Part shown: positions 14,229 through 20,694 of the stretch, piece after piece
How the letters are laid out: every line of letters begins with the position of its first letter
How positions within the stretch are numbered: the first letter of the stretch is position 1
Source: CAZTVN01 sp964617145
GTDB lineage: Bacteria > Patescibacteriota > Gracilibacteria > UBA1369 > JACRIC01
DNA length: 20,694 bases
Direction of reading: 5' to 3'
NCBI GenBank assembly: GCA_964617145.1
Contig: CAZTVN010000020.1
Coordinates: 1-20,694 of the forward strand
Notes under the pieces: generated by a model
The model's database searches: none
What the model was told of the DNA's origin: nothing
The model's input: the letters and a program-made list of their open reading frames with translations, nothing else
Program-made: the position numbers and the translations under genes

Positions 14229-14231
14229 GCG

Positions 14232-14258
14232 TTAGCACTCGAAATTTTCTAGTGCTAA
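14232..14258 (+). promoter_or_regulatory. CIRCE operator (HrcA binding site)
   Basis: TTAGCACTC, 9 nt, TAGTGCTAA. This matches the CIRCE consensus TTAGCACTC-N9-GAGTGCTAA in 17 of 18 positions. Placed over the groESL transcription start, it predicts heat-shock control by an HrcA repressor encoded elsewhere. Confidence 0.95.
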
Positions 14259-14286
14259 ATATGTTTATTTTTTAATCTTTTACAAT

Positions 14287-14577
14287 ATGGCCGAACTCAT
14301 TCCACTTGATGACCGCATTGTCGTTGAGGCTATGGAAGAAGATCTTACGGATTCAGGCATTATTATTCCTGCTACCGCTTCAAAAGAAAAGCCTCAAAAG
14401 GGTAAAGTGACCGCTGTTGGTCAGGGCAAGATGGGGAAAGATGGCAAACGTCTTCCAATGAGCGTAAAAGTTGGTGATACGGTTCTTTTTACAAAATACG
14501 GACCGACTGAAGTGAAAGTCGAAGGCAAAGAACTTCTTATTCTCAACGAGTCCGATGTTCTTGCTATTTTAAAATAA
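14287..14577 (+). CDS. groES: Co-chaperonin GroES
   Basis: A 96-residue GroES that caps the GroEL folding chamber. IPLDDRIVVEAMEEDLTDSGIIIPATASKEKPQKGKVTAVGQG contains the N-terminal strand, the mobile loop (about 17-32, with SGIIIP) that binds GroEL, and the conserved GKV segment. The end, VKVGDTVLFTKYGPTEVKVEGKELLILNESDVLAILK, is standard. Full length. It follows the CIRCE operator by 28 nt and precedes groEL by 17 nt. There is no Shine-Dalgarno sequence. Confidence 0.98.
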   Translation: MAELIPLDDRIVVEAMEEDLTDSGIIIPATASKEKPQKGKVTAVGQGKMGKDGKRLPMSVKVGDTVLFTKYGPTEVKVEGKELLILNESDVLAILK

Positions 14578-14594
14578 TTCTTAACTTTTTTTCT

Positions 14595-16229
14595 ATGGCT
14601 AAACAGATTATTTTTAGCGATGAAGCGAGACAAAAACTTCTTACGGGAGTTCGCAAGCTCGCTGATTGTGTCAGGATCACTATGGGGCCAAAAGGTCGCA
14701 ATGTGATTCTTGATAAAAAATATGGAGCTCCAACTATTACAAATGATGGAGTGACTATTGCGAAAGAAATTGAACTGGAAGATGTGTGGGAGAATATGGG
14801 GGCGCAACTTGTAAAAGAAGTCGCTACCAAGACGAATGATGTTGCTGGTGATGGTACCACGACCGCAACCCTTCTTGCTTATGCTCTTATTTCTGAAGGT
14901 GTTCGTAATGTGACTGCCGGCGCTAATCCTATGGCCCTTAAAATTGGTATTGAGAAGGCGGTTGATATGATCCTCAAAGAACTTGATAAAGTGAAAAAGG
15001 ATATTTCTTCTAAAGAAGAAATTGCTCAAGTTGCGACTATTTCTGCTCAGAATCCTGAAGTTGGCAGACTCATTGCTGAGGTTATGGATATGGTCGGAAA
15101 GGATGGTGTTATTACTGTTGAAGAATCTCAAACCTTTGGTCTTGATAAGGAAGTAGTTGAAGGTATGCAGTTTGATAATGGATATGTTTCTCCTTATATG
15201 GTTACTGATCCTGCTCGAATGGAAGCAGTATATGAGAATGTTGATATTCTTATTACTGATCGGAAGGTTTCTTCTATTCAAGAGATTCTTCCATTACTTG
15301 AAAAATTGGCTCATAGCGGGCGTAAGGATATTGTTATTATTGCTGAGGATGTTGAGGGTGAAGCCCTTGCCACTTTTGTTGTGAATAAACTTCGTGGGAC
15401 ATTTAATGTGCTTGCGGTTAAGGCTCCAGCCTTTGGTGATCGTCGTAAAGAAATGCTTAAAGACATTGCTGTTTTGACTGGTGGTCGAGTTATTTCCGAA
15501 GAAGTTGGTTTGAAACTTGAATCTGCTGAACTTTCTGATCTTGGACATGCCCGTAAGGTTATTGTGGATAAAGAAAAAACCACCATTGTTGAAGGTAAAG
15601 GTGATCAAAAGGCTATTTCTGCTCGAGTCAATGAGATTAAAGTGCTTCTTGATAAAACCGATTCACAATTTGATCGTGAGAAATTACAGGAACGTCTTGC
15701 GAAGCTTTCTGGTGGAGTTGGTGTTATTAAGGTCGGCGCTGCTACTGAAGTTGAACTTAAAGAGCGTAAACATCGCATAGAAGATGCCCTTAGTGCCACG
15801 AAAGCCGCTGTTGACGAGGGCATTGTTGCTGGTGGAGGAACTGCATTGCTTCAGGCAGCGAAAATTTTAGAGAAGTTTCAGGGTGATGAAGATGAAGCTA
15901 CCGGGGCACAGATTGTTAAGAAAGCCCTTGAGTCGCCTGTTTATCAAATCGCTGCTAATTCTGGGAAAGAAGGTGCTGTCATTGTGGAGGCTGTGAAAAA
16001 GGCAAAAATGGGGACTGGATATGATGCCCAAAAAAATGAATATACTGATATGGTTTTAGCCGGTATCGTTGATCCTAAAAAGGTTACTCGTTCTGCTTTG
16101 CAAAATGCCGCATCTGTTGCCGCGATTTTTTTAACGATGGAAGGTGCGGTTTCCGACTTGCCACAAAAAGAAAAGTCTCCTTCTGGAATGCCAGGAGGAA
16201 TGGGAGGCGGAATGGGAGATATGATGTAG
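14595..16229 (+). CDS. groEL: Chaperonin GroEL
   Basis: A 544-residue group I chaperonin forming the double-ring ATP-driven folding chamber. The nucleotide-binding segment TMGPKGRNV is near residue 31, and VAGDGTTTATLLAYAL near 84-99 contains the catalytic Asp87-type residue. The apical and intermediate domains are intact, and GIVAGGGTALLQAA is present near 410. The C-terminus ends in the Gly-Met repeat GGMGGGMGDMM. Length matches the family. It is transcribed with groES from the CIRCE-controlled promoter and ends before a clear terminator at 16288. Confidence 0.99.
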   Translation: MAKQIIFSDEARQKLLTGVRKLADCVRITMGPKGRNVILDKKYGAPTITNDGVTIAKEIELEDVWENMGAQLVKEVATKTNDVAGDGTTTATLLAYALISEGVRNVTAGANPMALKIGIEKAVDMILKELDKVKKDISSKEEIAQVATISAQNPEVGRLIAEVMDMVGKDGVITVEESQTFGLDKEVVEGMQFDNGYVSPYMVTDPARMEAVYENVDILITDRKVSSIQEILPLLEKLAHSGRKDIVIIAEDVEGEALATFVVNKLRGTFNVLAVKAPAFGDRRKEMLKDIAVLTGGRVISEEVGLKLESAELSDLGHARKVIVDKEKTTIVEGKGDQKAISARVNEIKVLLDKTDSQFDREKLQERLAKLSGGVGVIKVGAATEVELKERKHRIEDALSATKAAVDEGIVAGGGTALLQAAKILEKFQGDEDEATGAQIVKKALESPVYQIAANSGKEGAVIVEAVKKAKMGTGYDAQKNEYTDMVLAGIVDPKKVTRSALQNAASVAAIFLTMEGAVSDLPQKEKSPSGMPGGMGGGMGDMM

Positions 16230-16287
16230 GTAAGTTAAAAAAGGGGCGCGGAAACTTTTTTTAAAGTGGATGATTATTATTTAAAAA

Positions 16288-16322
16288 GCCGTAAGTAGCA
16301 TATTCATACTTGCGGCTTTTTT
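16288..16322 (+). terminator. Rho-independent terminator of groESL
   Basis: GCCG-T-AAGTA (16288-16297) pairs with TACTT-G-CGGC (16307-16316), 10 bp including one U-G, with a 9-nt loop followed by six T. A preceding A run makes it partly bidirectional. Confidence 0.9.
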
Positions 16323-16338
16323 GTTTTTCAGAGGCTCC

Positions 16339-16367
16339 TTGAGTGAGAGGCGTTTTTTTGTTATAAT
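16339..16367 (+). promoter_or_regulatory. Promoter of the pilT-rseP operon
   Basis: TTGAGT (16339-16344), 17 nt, TATAAT (16362-16367) preceded by TGT. Predicted leader is about 20 nt to the pilT ATG. It follows the groESL terminator directly. Confidence 0.8.
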
Positions 16368-16392
16368 AAAAAGATACATTTTACCTTTGCGC

Positions 16393-17463
16393 ATGGATCT
16401 TCATTATGTTTTGAAACAGCTTGTTGAACATAAGGCCCCCGATCTTCACCTTAAAGTTGATTTTCCTCCTGTCGCTCGGCTTGTGAATGGTGAACTCTAT
16501 CCGATTGATGGCATTCCTCCTTTAACAGCTGCTCAAATCCTTGAAATTGGAAAGAGAATTACGAGTGAAGAAAAATTTAATATTTTTAATGACCGTAGTG
16601 AAGTAGATTTTTCTTATGGTTTGAAAGAAGTTGGGCGTTTTCGTGTCAATCTTTATCAAGAAAAGGATGGGCCTGCTTTAGCCTTTCGTTCTATTCCTGA
16701 GATTATTCCGTCTCCTGAAGAACTTCTTTTACCCCCTATTGTCCATGATCTTTCTTTAAAACCTCGTGGGCTGGTACTTGTTACCGGACCTACGGGCTCT
16801 GGAAAATCTACGACGCTTGCTTCAATGATTCAATTTATTAATGAACGTAGACGCGTTCATATCATTACCGTTGAAGATCCTATTGAATTTGTTTTTAAGC
16901 CTTCGATGGCTTTTATTACGCAACGTGAGGTCAATTTTCATACAAGGTCTTTTGCTAGCGCTATTCGTTCTTCATTGCGTCAAGATCCTGATGTCGTCAT
17001 GGTTGGTGAGATGCGTGACCTTGAAACTATTTCTGCTGCTATTACTCTTGCTGAGGCGGGTCATCTTGTACTTTCCACTCTTCATACGACTGATGCGGCT
17101 CAGACCGTTGATCGTATGATTGATGTTTTCCCTCCCAATCAGCAACAACAGATTCGTACTCAATTATCTCTTGTTCTTCAAGCGGTGATTTCTCAAACCA
17201 TTCTTCAAAGAGTTGATTCCCGCGGAAGAGTTGTCGCTTTTGAAGTCATGGTTGTGAATGACGCTATTCGCAATCTTATTAAGGAAGCGAATATCCATCA
17301 AATTTATTCCATGATTCAAATTGGTCGTAAAGAAGGCATGCAGACTTTGGATGATAGTCTCGCTGATCTTTGCAGAAAAGGTCTTATTTCTGAAGATGTA
17401 GCTTACTCGAAGGCTCATGATACAGAAATACTCCGAGTAGCTCTTAATAATAGTCGATTATGA
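16393..17463 (+). CDS. pilT: Type IV pilus retraction ATPase PilT
   Basis: A 356-residue secretion-type ATPase. The frame is open further upstream, but the ATG at 16393 gives MDLHYVLKQLVEHKAPDLHLKV, the usual PilT start, and the longer version would overlap the promoter. Walker A GPTGSGKST is at about 132-140, the Asp box TVEDPIEFVF follows, Walker B DVVMVGEMRD is at about 200-209, and the His box LSTLHTTDAAQTVDRMID at about 227-244. PilT hexamers power pilus disassembly, which drives twitching motility and DNA uptake; CPR cells commonly carry type IV pili. No other pilus gene is in the window. The stop TGA overlaps the next start codon (ATGA). Confidence 0.95.
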   Translation: MDLHYVLKQLVEHKAPDLHLKVDFPPVARLVNGELYPIDGIPPLTAAQILEIGKRITSEEKFNIFNDRSEVDFSYGLKEVGRFRVNLYQEKDGPALAFRSIPEIIPSPEELLLPPIVHDLSLKPRGLVLVTGPTGSGKSTTLASMIQFINERRRVHIITVEDPIEFVFKPSMAFITQREVNFHTRSFASAIRSSLRQDPDVVMVGEMRDLETISAAITLAEAGHLVLSTLHTTDAAQTVDRMIDVFPPNQQQQIRTQLSLVLQAVISQTILQRVDSRGRVVAFEVMVVNDAIRNLIKEANIHQIYSMIQIGRKEGMQTLDDSLADLCRKGLISEDVAYSKAHDTEILRVALNNSRL

Positions 17464-17978
17464 CAAAAAATTTGTCTAAACCCCTTAAAGATATTCAGCA
17501 AGATGTTCATGAAAATAAAGATGTCGCCGCCATTTCGTATATCTGGATTTTGAGCGTGGTTATATTATTTTTTCGTAAAGATAGCCCTTTTGTTCAATTT
17601 CACGCCAAACAAGCCACGACACTTTTTATTTTGTCTCTTATTTTTTGGCTTTTTCCATCCGGGATTCGTGGTGTTCTTGAGGTTTTTGTTCTTGCCGGAA
17701 TGCTTATGGGATTTATCAATACGGTTCAGGGTGAGTATTATAAGGTTCCTGCTATTTATCTTCTGTCATCAGGCCATCTTAAAAAAGAACAATGGTTTTC
17801 GTTTTTTTATCAAATTTTTTATTATTTGAGAAATCTTTTCAAACGTATTTTTAAGCAGGAAAAGCGTTATCCTTTTCCCACTATTGTCCATTTAGAAGAA
17901 GAGGAAAAAGCTCATAAAGAAGGACTTGACACCAAGAATGCTTCGATAGATCATGATGATAAGCGATTTCATGTTTAA
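17460..17978 (+). CDS. Tic20-like / DUF4870-type membrane protein
   Basis: A 172-residue integral membrane protein with about three hydrophobic segments (about 21-37, 49-66, 70-90) and the block DSPFVQFHAKQATTLFI, typical of the Tic20-like/DUF4870 group of small bacterial membrane proteins. A basic amphipathic stretch (about 108-137) and a hydrophilic acidic/lysine tail (LEEEEKAHKEGLDTKNASIDHDDKRF) follow, probably cytoplasmic. Function in bacteria is not established. It overlaps pilT by 4 nt and is followed after 3 nt by the next gene, so it is translated as part of the operon. Confidence 0.75.
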   Translation: MTKNLSKPLKDIQQDVHENKDVAAISYIWILSVVILFFRKDSPFVQFHAKQATTLFILSLIFWLFPSGIRGVLEVFVLAGMLMGFINTVQGEYYKVPAIYLLSSGHLKKEQWFSFFYQIFYYLRNLFKRIFKQEKRYPFPTIVHLEEEEKAHKEGLDTKNASIDHDDKRFHV

Positions 17979-17981
17979 AAT

Positions 17982-18362
17982 ATGATTAAAAAATTAAAGA
18001 CGAATGACATTGTTAAGCCTGATGATCCCTCTTCCGATTCTTTTGAAATTCATCCTATTCAAAGGGAAGAGACGCAACAAGATGATGAGCCATTGTATGC
18101 TCAAGAAGCGGATGAAAGTGATCTTGAGACAGGTTATCATGTAAAAATCCCTTTAAGCACTTTTTCACGATTGCTTTTGTCTCGTAATTCCAAAGGTATT
18201 CTTAAAGAGCGGGGGAGTGAAGAAGTTGTCCTTAGCGCTGATTTGCTTGCTGATATTGCTTCTTATGAGGAGGGTATAGATGTAGCGAAATGGGTTATGG
18301 TTTTTGTCTTTGGACTTATTTTTGGTACAGGAATAACGTATTTGCTTATAACATTTTTTTAA
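17982..18362 (+). CDS. Hypothetical tail-anchored membrane protein, 126 aa
   Basis: No family is recognised. The first half is acidic and probably disordered (PDDPSSDSFEIHPIQREETQQDDEPLYAQEADESD). A short folded stretch follows (HVKIPLSTFSRLLLSRNSKGILKERGSEEVVLSADLLADIAS), then one C-terminal membrane helix (WVMVFVFGLIFGTGITYLLITFF, about 104-126). This layout suggests a cytoplasmic domain held at the membrane by its tail. It lies between the Tic20-like gene and pyrH with short gaps on both sides. Its position in a tight operon and coherent domain layout support a real gene. Confidence 0.75.
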   Translation: MIKKLKTNDIVKPDDPSSDSFEIHPIQREETQQDDEPLYAQEADESDLETGYHVKIPLSTFSRLLLSRNSKGILKERGSEEVVLSADLLADIASYEEGIDVAKWVMVFVFGLIFGTGITYLLITFF

Positions 18363-18376
18363 AGATTTAGCGTTGT

Positions 18377-19075
18377 ATGCGTCGACTCATGCTCAAACTT
18401 TCGGGTGAAGTTTTTAGAGGTCAAAAAAAAGTGAATATTGATCCAACAGTGATACAATCTCTCGTACTTGATATTCAACGTATACAGAAAAAAGGTATTC
18501 AACTTGCTATAACCGTTGGTGGTGGGAATTTTTGGAGATATCGTGATTTTCAACATCTTCAGATTGAACGCAGTGATTCTGATTCTTTGGGGATGCTTGC
18601 AACGATTATGAATGGCGTTATTCTCCGATCTGAACTTATTGCAAAAGGTATTCCTGCTTCTATTTTTTCTTGCGTTTCTGTGTCGTCGATTCTTCCAACT
18701 TATGATCGTTTTTCTGCACGTGAAGCGCTTTCAAAAGGCGATATCGTTATCCTTGCTGGTGGTACGGGAAAGCCTTATTTTACGACCGATTCTGCCGCTT
18801 CCTTACACGCTCTTGAACTTCACTGCGATGAGCTTTTGAAGGCGACTAAAGTCGATTATGTCTATGATAAAGATCCCATGAAAGAAAAAGGAGCAAAACC
18901 ATTTAAGAAGCTTACATATAGTCAAATATTTGAGATGAATCTTTCTTTTATGGATCATAGCGCTATTTCTTTGTGTCAAGAAGGTCATCTCAAAATTCGT
19001 GTTTTTAATTTTTATAAAAGTGGTAATCTTGTGAATGCTTGTCTCAAAAAAGATATCGGTACTTTGATTTCTTAA
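18377..19075 (+). CDS. pyrH: UMP kinase
   Basis: A 232-residue amino-acid-kinase-family enzyme that makes UDP from UMP and ATP. RLMLKLSGEVFRG at the start binds phosphate, TVGGGNFWRYRD is the second glycine loop, and DSLGMLATIMNG and VILAGGTGKPYFTTDSAASLHALEL are the UMP- and ATP-site blocks; VDYVYDKDPM follows. Length is close to the usual 235-240. It stands directly before frr, the order common in bacteria, though rpsB and tsf, which often precede it, are replaced here by pilT and membrane-protein genes. There is no Shine-Dalgarno sequence. Confidence 0.97.
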   Translation: MRRLMLKLSGEVFRGQKKVNIDPTVIQSLVLDIQRIQKKGIQLAITVGGGNFWRYRDFQHLQIERSDSDSLGMLATIMNGVILRSELIAKGIPASIFSCVSVSSILPTYDRFSAREALSKGDIVILAGGTGKPYFTTDSAASLHALELHCDELLKATKVDYVYDKDPMKEKGAKPFKKLTYSQIFEMNLSFMDHSAISLCQEGHLKIRVFNFYKSGNLVNACLKKDIGTLIS

Positions 19076-19084
19076 TTTTTTTCC

Positions 19085-19648
19085 ATGTCGGATATCCACC
19101 CTTACATTCAAAAGGCAGAAACAGAATTTCAGAAAATTTTACATCATTTAAAAGATGAATATGTGCGGCTTAATATCGGTCGCGCCAATGCCGCTCTTAT
19201 AGAAAATATTTCCGTTGATGCTTATGGCAGCATTCAGCCTCTTAAGGCACTTTCAAGCATTAGCGTTACGGATCCCCGCACTTTACAGATTCAACCTTGG
19301 GATAAGGCGAATATAATGAATATCATGAAAGCCATTCAAATAGCTGATATCCATGTCAATCCCAATCAGGATGGTATGATTATTCGGATAGTTCTTCCTC
19401 CTTTAACAGAAGAACGTAGGAAAGAACTTGTGAAAGTTGTTCATCGTATGGCTGAGGATGCTCGTATTTCCATTCGAAGTCACCGTCAGGATATTCATAA
19501 TGTTTTTCGGAAAATGCAGCAGAATGATGAAATTCCTGAAGATCAATTTCATCTCGCAGAAAAAAAGTTGCAAGAAAAAGTTGATGCTTTTAATAAGCAG
19601 ATTGCTGATACGGCTTCGGCCAAAGAAAAAGATGTTATGACTTTATAA
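19085..19648 (+). CDS. frr: Ribosome recycling factor
   Basis: A 187-residue RRF, which with EF-G splits the post-termination ribosome. The family's landmarks are present: GRANAALIENISVDAYGS, SISVTDPRTLQIQPWDKANIMNIMKAIQ, PNQDGMIIRIVLPPLTEERRKELVKVVHRMAEDARISIRSHRQD, and the closing coiled helix. Length matches the usual 185. It starts 9 nt after the pyrH stop and ends 11 nt before rseP. The common RNIR motif is RSHR here, keeping the key arginines. Confidence 0.97.
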   Translation: MSDIHPYIQKAETEFQKILHHLKDEYVRLNIGRANAALIENISVDAYGSIQPLKALSSISVTDPRTLQIQPWDKANIMNIMKAIQIADIHVNPNQDGMIIRIVLPPLTEERRKELVKVVHRMAEDARISIRSHRQDIHNVFRKMQQNDEIPEDQFHLAEKKLQEKVDAFNKQIADTASAKEKDVMTL

Positions 19649-19659
19649 TTTTTTCCTTT

Positions 19660-20694
19660 ATGAGTATTTTTATAAGTATTCTCGTATTTTTTATAATTTT
19701 TTCGATTTTGATTTTGATTCACGAATTTGGTCATTTTTTTATGGCCAAACGCGCTGGGATCAAGGTGCTTGAATTTGGCATGGGGCTTCCGCCAAGATTG
19801 TACGGTAAAAAGATCGGCGAGACGATCTATTCTGTAAACGCTATTCCTTTTGGCGGTTTCGTAAAACTTTATGGAGAAGATGCGACTGATCCTAAAGTTT
19901 TAAAAAGTACGAGGAGTTTTGTGAATAAGACGGTTTGGCAAAGGATACAAGTTGTGATCGCCGGGGTCTTGATGAATTTTATTTTGGCGTTTTTTTTATT
20001 GAGCGCTGGTTTTAGTTTTGGCATTGAGCCTCTTATTGTTAATGGAGAAGATGTCTTAAATAATATTCGAAATGGAACCGTTGAAATTCAGCATGGCCTT
20101 ATTGTTAACGATGTTGTCCCTTCGTCTTCGGCTTTCCAATTGGGGTTTCGATCAAAAGATCGGATTTTGGGATTTGATGATAAGGGCATTTTGACGGTTG
20201 ATACTTTTTTTACTTATCTTCAAAAACATTCGATTCGTTCTGTTTCTGTATTTCGTGATGGAACAATCCAAAAATTTGAGATCGATACGTATCCTAAAAA
20301 AGACAGTGGGATGTCTTTTTATAACCTTTTTGATCTTCCTCGAGTTCGTGTTTATGGTGTTTTGGACACTTCAGAGGCTTTTAAACTCGGTATTCGAGAA
20401 AACGATATTATTCTTCGAGTTAATGGGAATGAGATTTTTTTTGTTGATGATATTTTACAAGAGGTTTCAAAAATTGGCGTTTTTCAATATGAAGTGCTTC
20501 GAGGTAATGAAGTTCTTTCTCTTCAAATGTCGCCGCGAGTTTTTGCATCCACTATTATTACAACCGTTGTGACTGATTCTCTTGCTGAGAGCGCTGGTTT
20601 TATGGCGAGGGATCGTATTTTGAAAGTCAATGACATTCCTATTTATTCCTTTGAAGATTTTCGTGATGAATCTCAAAAACATAAAGGTGAAATC
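19660..20694 (+). CDS. rseP: RseP-type site-2 protease, 3' end beyond window
   Basis: Open from the ATG at 19660 to the window edge (345 codons), so the C-terminal membrane helices with the second metal-ligand motif are not visible. The first membrane helix holds the zinc motif HEFGH (21-25), followed by FFMAKRAGIKVLEFGMGLPPRL and AIPFGGFVKLYGED, all family standard. A second membrane segment, VVIAGVLMNFILAFFLLSAG, spans about 98-117. Three PDZ-like modules then follow: about 142-210 (...AFQLGFRSKDRILGF), 228-292 (...AFKLGIRENDIILRVNGNEI) and 296-345 (...AESAGFMARDRILKVNDIPI). These proteases cut membrane-embedded substrates after a first outside cut. It ends the visible pilT operon and follows frr directly; uppS, cdsA and dxr, which often lie between them, are absent. 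Confidence 0.93.
   Translation, partial: MSIFISILVFFIIFSILILIHEFGHFFMAKRAGIKVLEFGMGLPPRLYGKKIGETIYSVNAIPFGGFVKLYGEDATDPKVLKSTRSFVNKTVWQRIQVVIAGVLMNFILAFFLLSAGFSFGIEPLIVNGEDVLNNIRNGTVEIQHGLIVNDVVPSSSAFQLGFRSKDRILGFDDKGILTVDTFFTYLQKHSIRSVSVFRDGTIQKFEIDTYPKKDSGMSFYNLFDLPRVRVYGVLDTSEAFKLGIRENDIILRVNGNEIFFVDDILQEVSKIGVFQYEVLRGNEVLSLQMSPRVFASTIITTVVTDSLAESAGFMARDRILKVNDIPIYSFEDFRDESQKHKGEI

Noticed and set aside
16321..16392. Longer pilT start giving 24 extra residues
   Set aside because: It would run through the terminator T run and the operon promoter. The ATG at 16393 gives the normal PilT N-terminus.

Overview
The window looks like part of a genome from a Patescibacteria (CPR) type bacterium. 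Evidence: AT-rich DNA, densely packed short-leader genes with almost no Shine-Dalgarno sequences, a Trm11/TrmG10-like THUMP methyltransferase with an AEPYLGPP motif, a lamin-tail-domain surface protein, and PilT in a housekeeping operon. TGA works as a stop (it ends pilT and the lamin-tail gene), so the UGA=Gly code of Gracilibacteria/Absconditabacteria does not apply. The phylum call is inference from gene style, not from a marker tree.

Layout. 1-826: tail of one gene, then an unrecognised 250-residue protein. 838-1377 (minus): tRNA-Asn(GUU) split in the anticodon by a 465-nt group I intron whose core elements can all be read; upstream on the same strand is a THUMP/SAM tRNA methyltransferase. 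2771-3521: a small membrane protein, then ssb. 3540-4131 (minus): no credible protein, but a near-consensus promoter and a chain of hairpins that pair better as minus-strand RNA, ending convergently with ssb; this is the best candidate for an undescribed stand-alone ncRNA. 4148-4884: gmk and tRNA-Gln(CUG). 4979-6208: an orphan SAM methyltransferase. 6411-9036: a two-gene signalling unit, a RelA/SpoT-family (p)ppGpp synthetase lacking the hydrolase site followed by a PAS-PAS-PAS-GAF sensor with no output domain. 9099-12038 (minus): a thioredoxin reductase and a three-repeat lamin-tail protein containing a 10-N assembly gap. 12159-13914: rny (RNase Y) behind a leader with two hairpins. 13958-14097: a branched inverted-repeat element. 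14201-16229: groES-groEL under a CIRCE operator. 16339-20694: one compact operon pilT - Tic20-like membrane protein - small membrane protein - pyrH - frr - rseP (cut by the window edge).

Together this is mostly core information processing (SSB, GMP and UMP kinases, ribosome recycling, RNase Y, chaperonin, tRNAs) with signalling and surface genes interspersed. Several independent promoters share an extended -10 of the form TGTTATAAT. The most interesting items are the tRNA-Asn intron with hairpins inserted inside its P4 helix, the minus-strand structured RNA at 3540-4096, the synthetase-only RSH/PAS-GAF pair, and the branched element between rny and groES.
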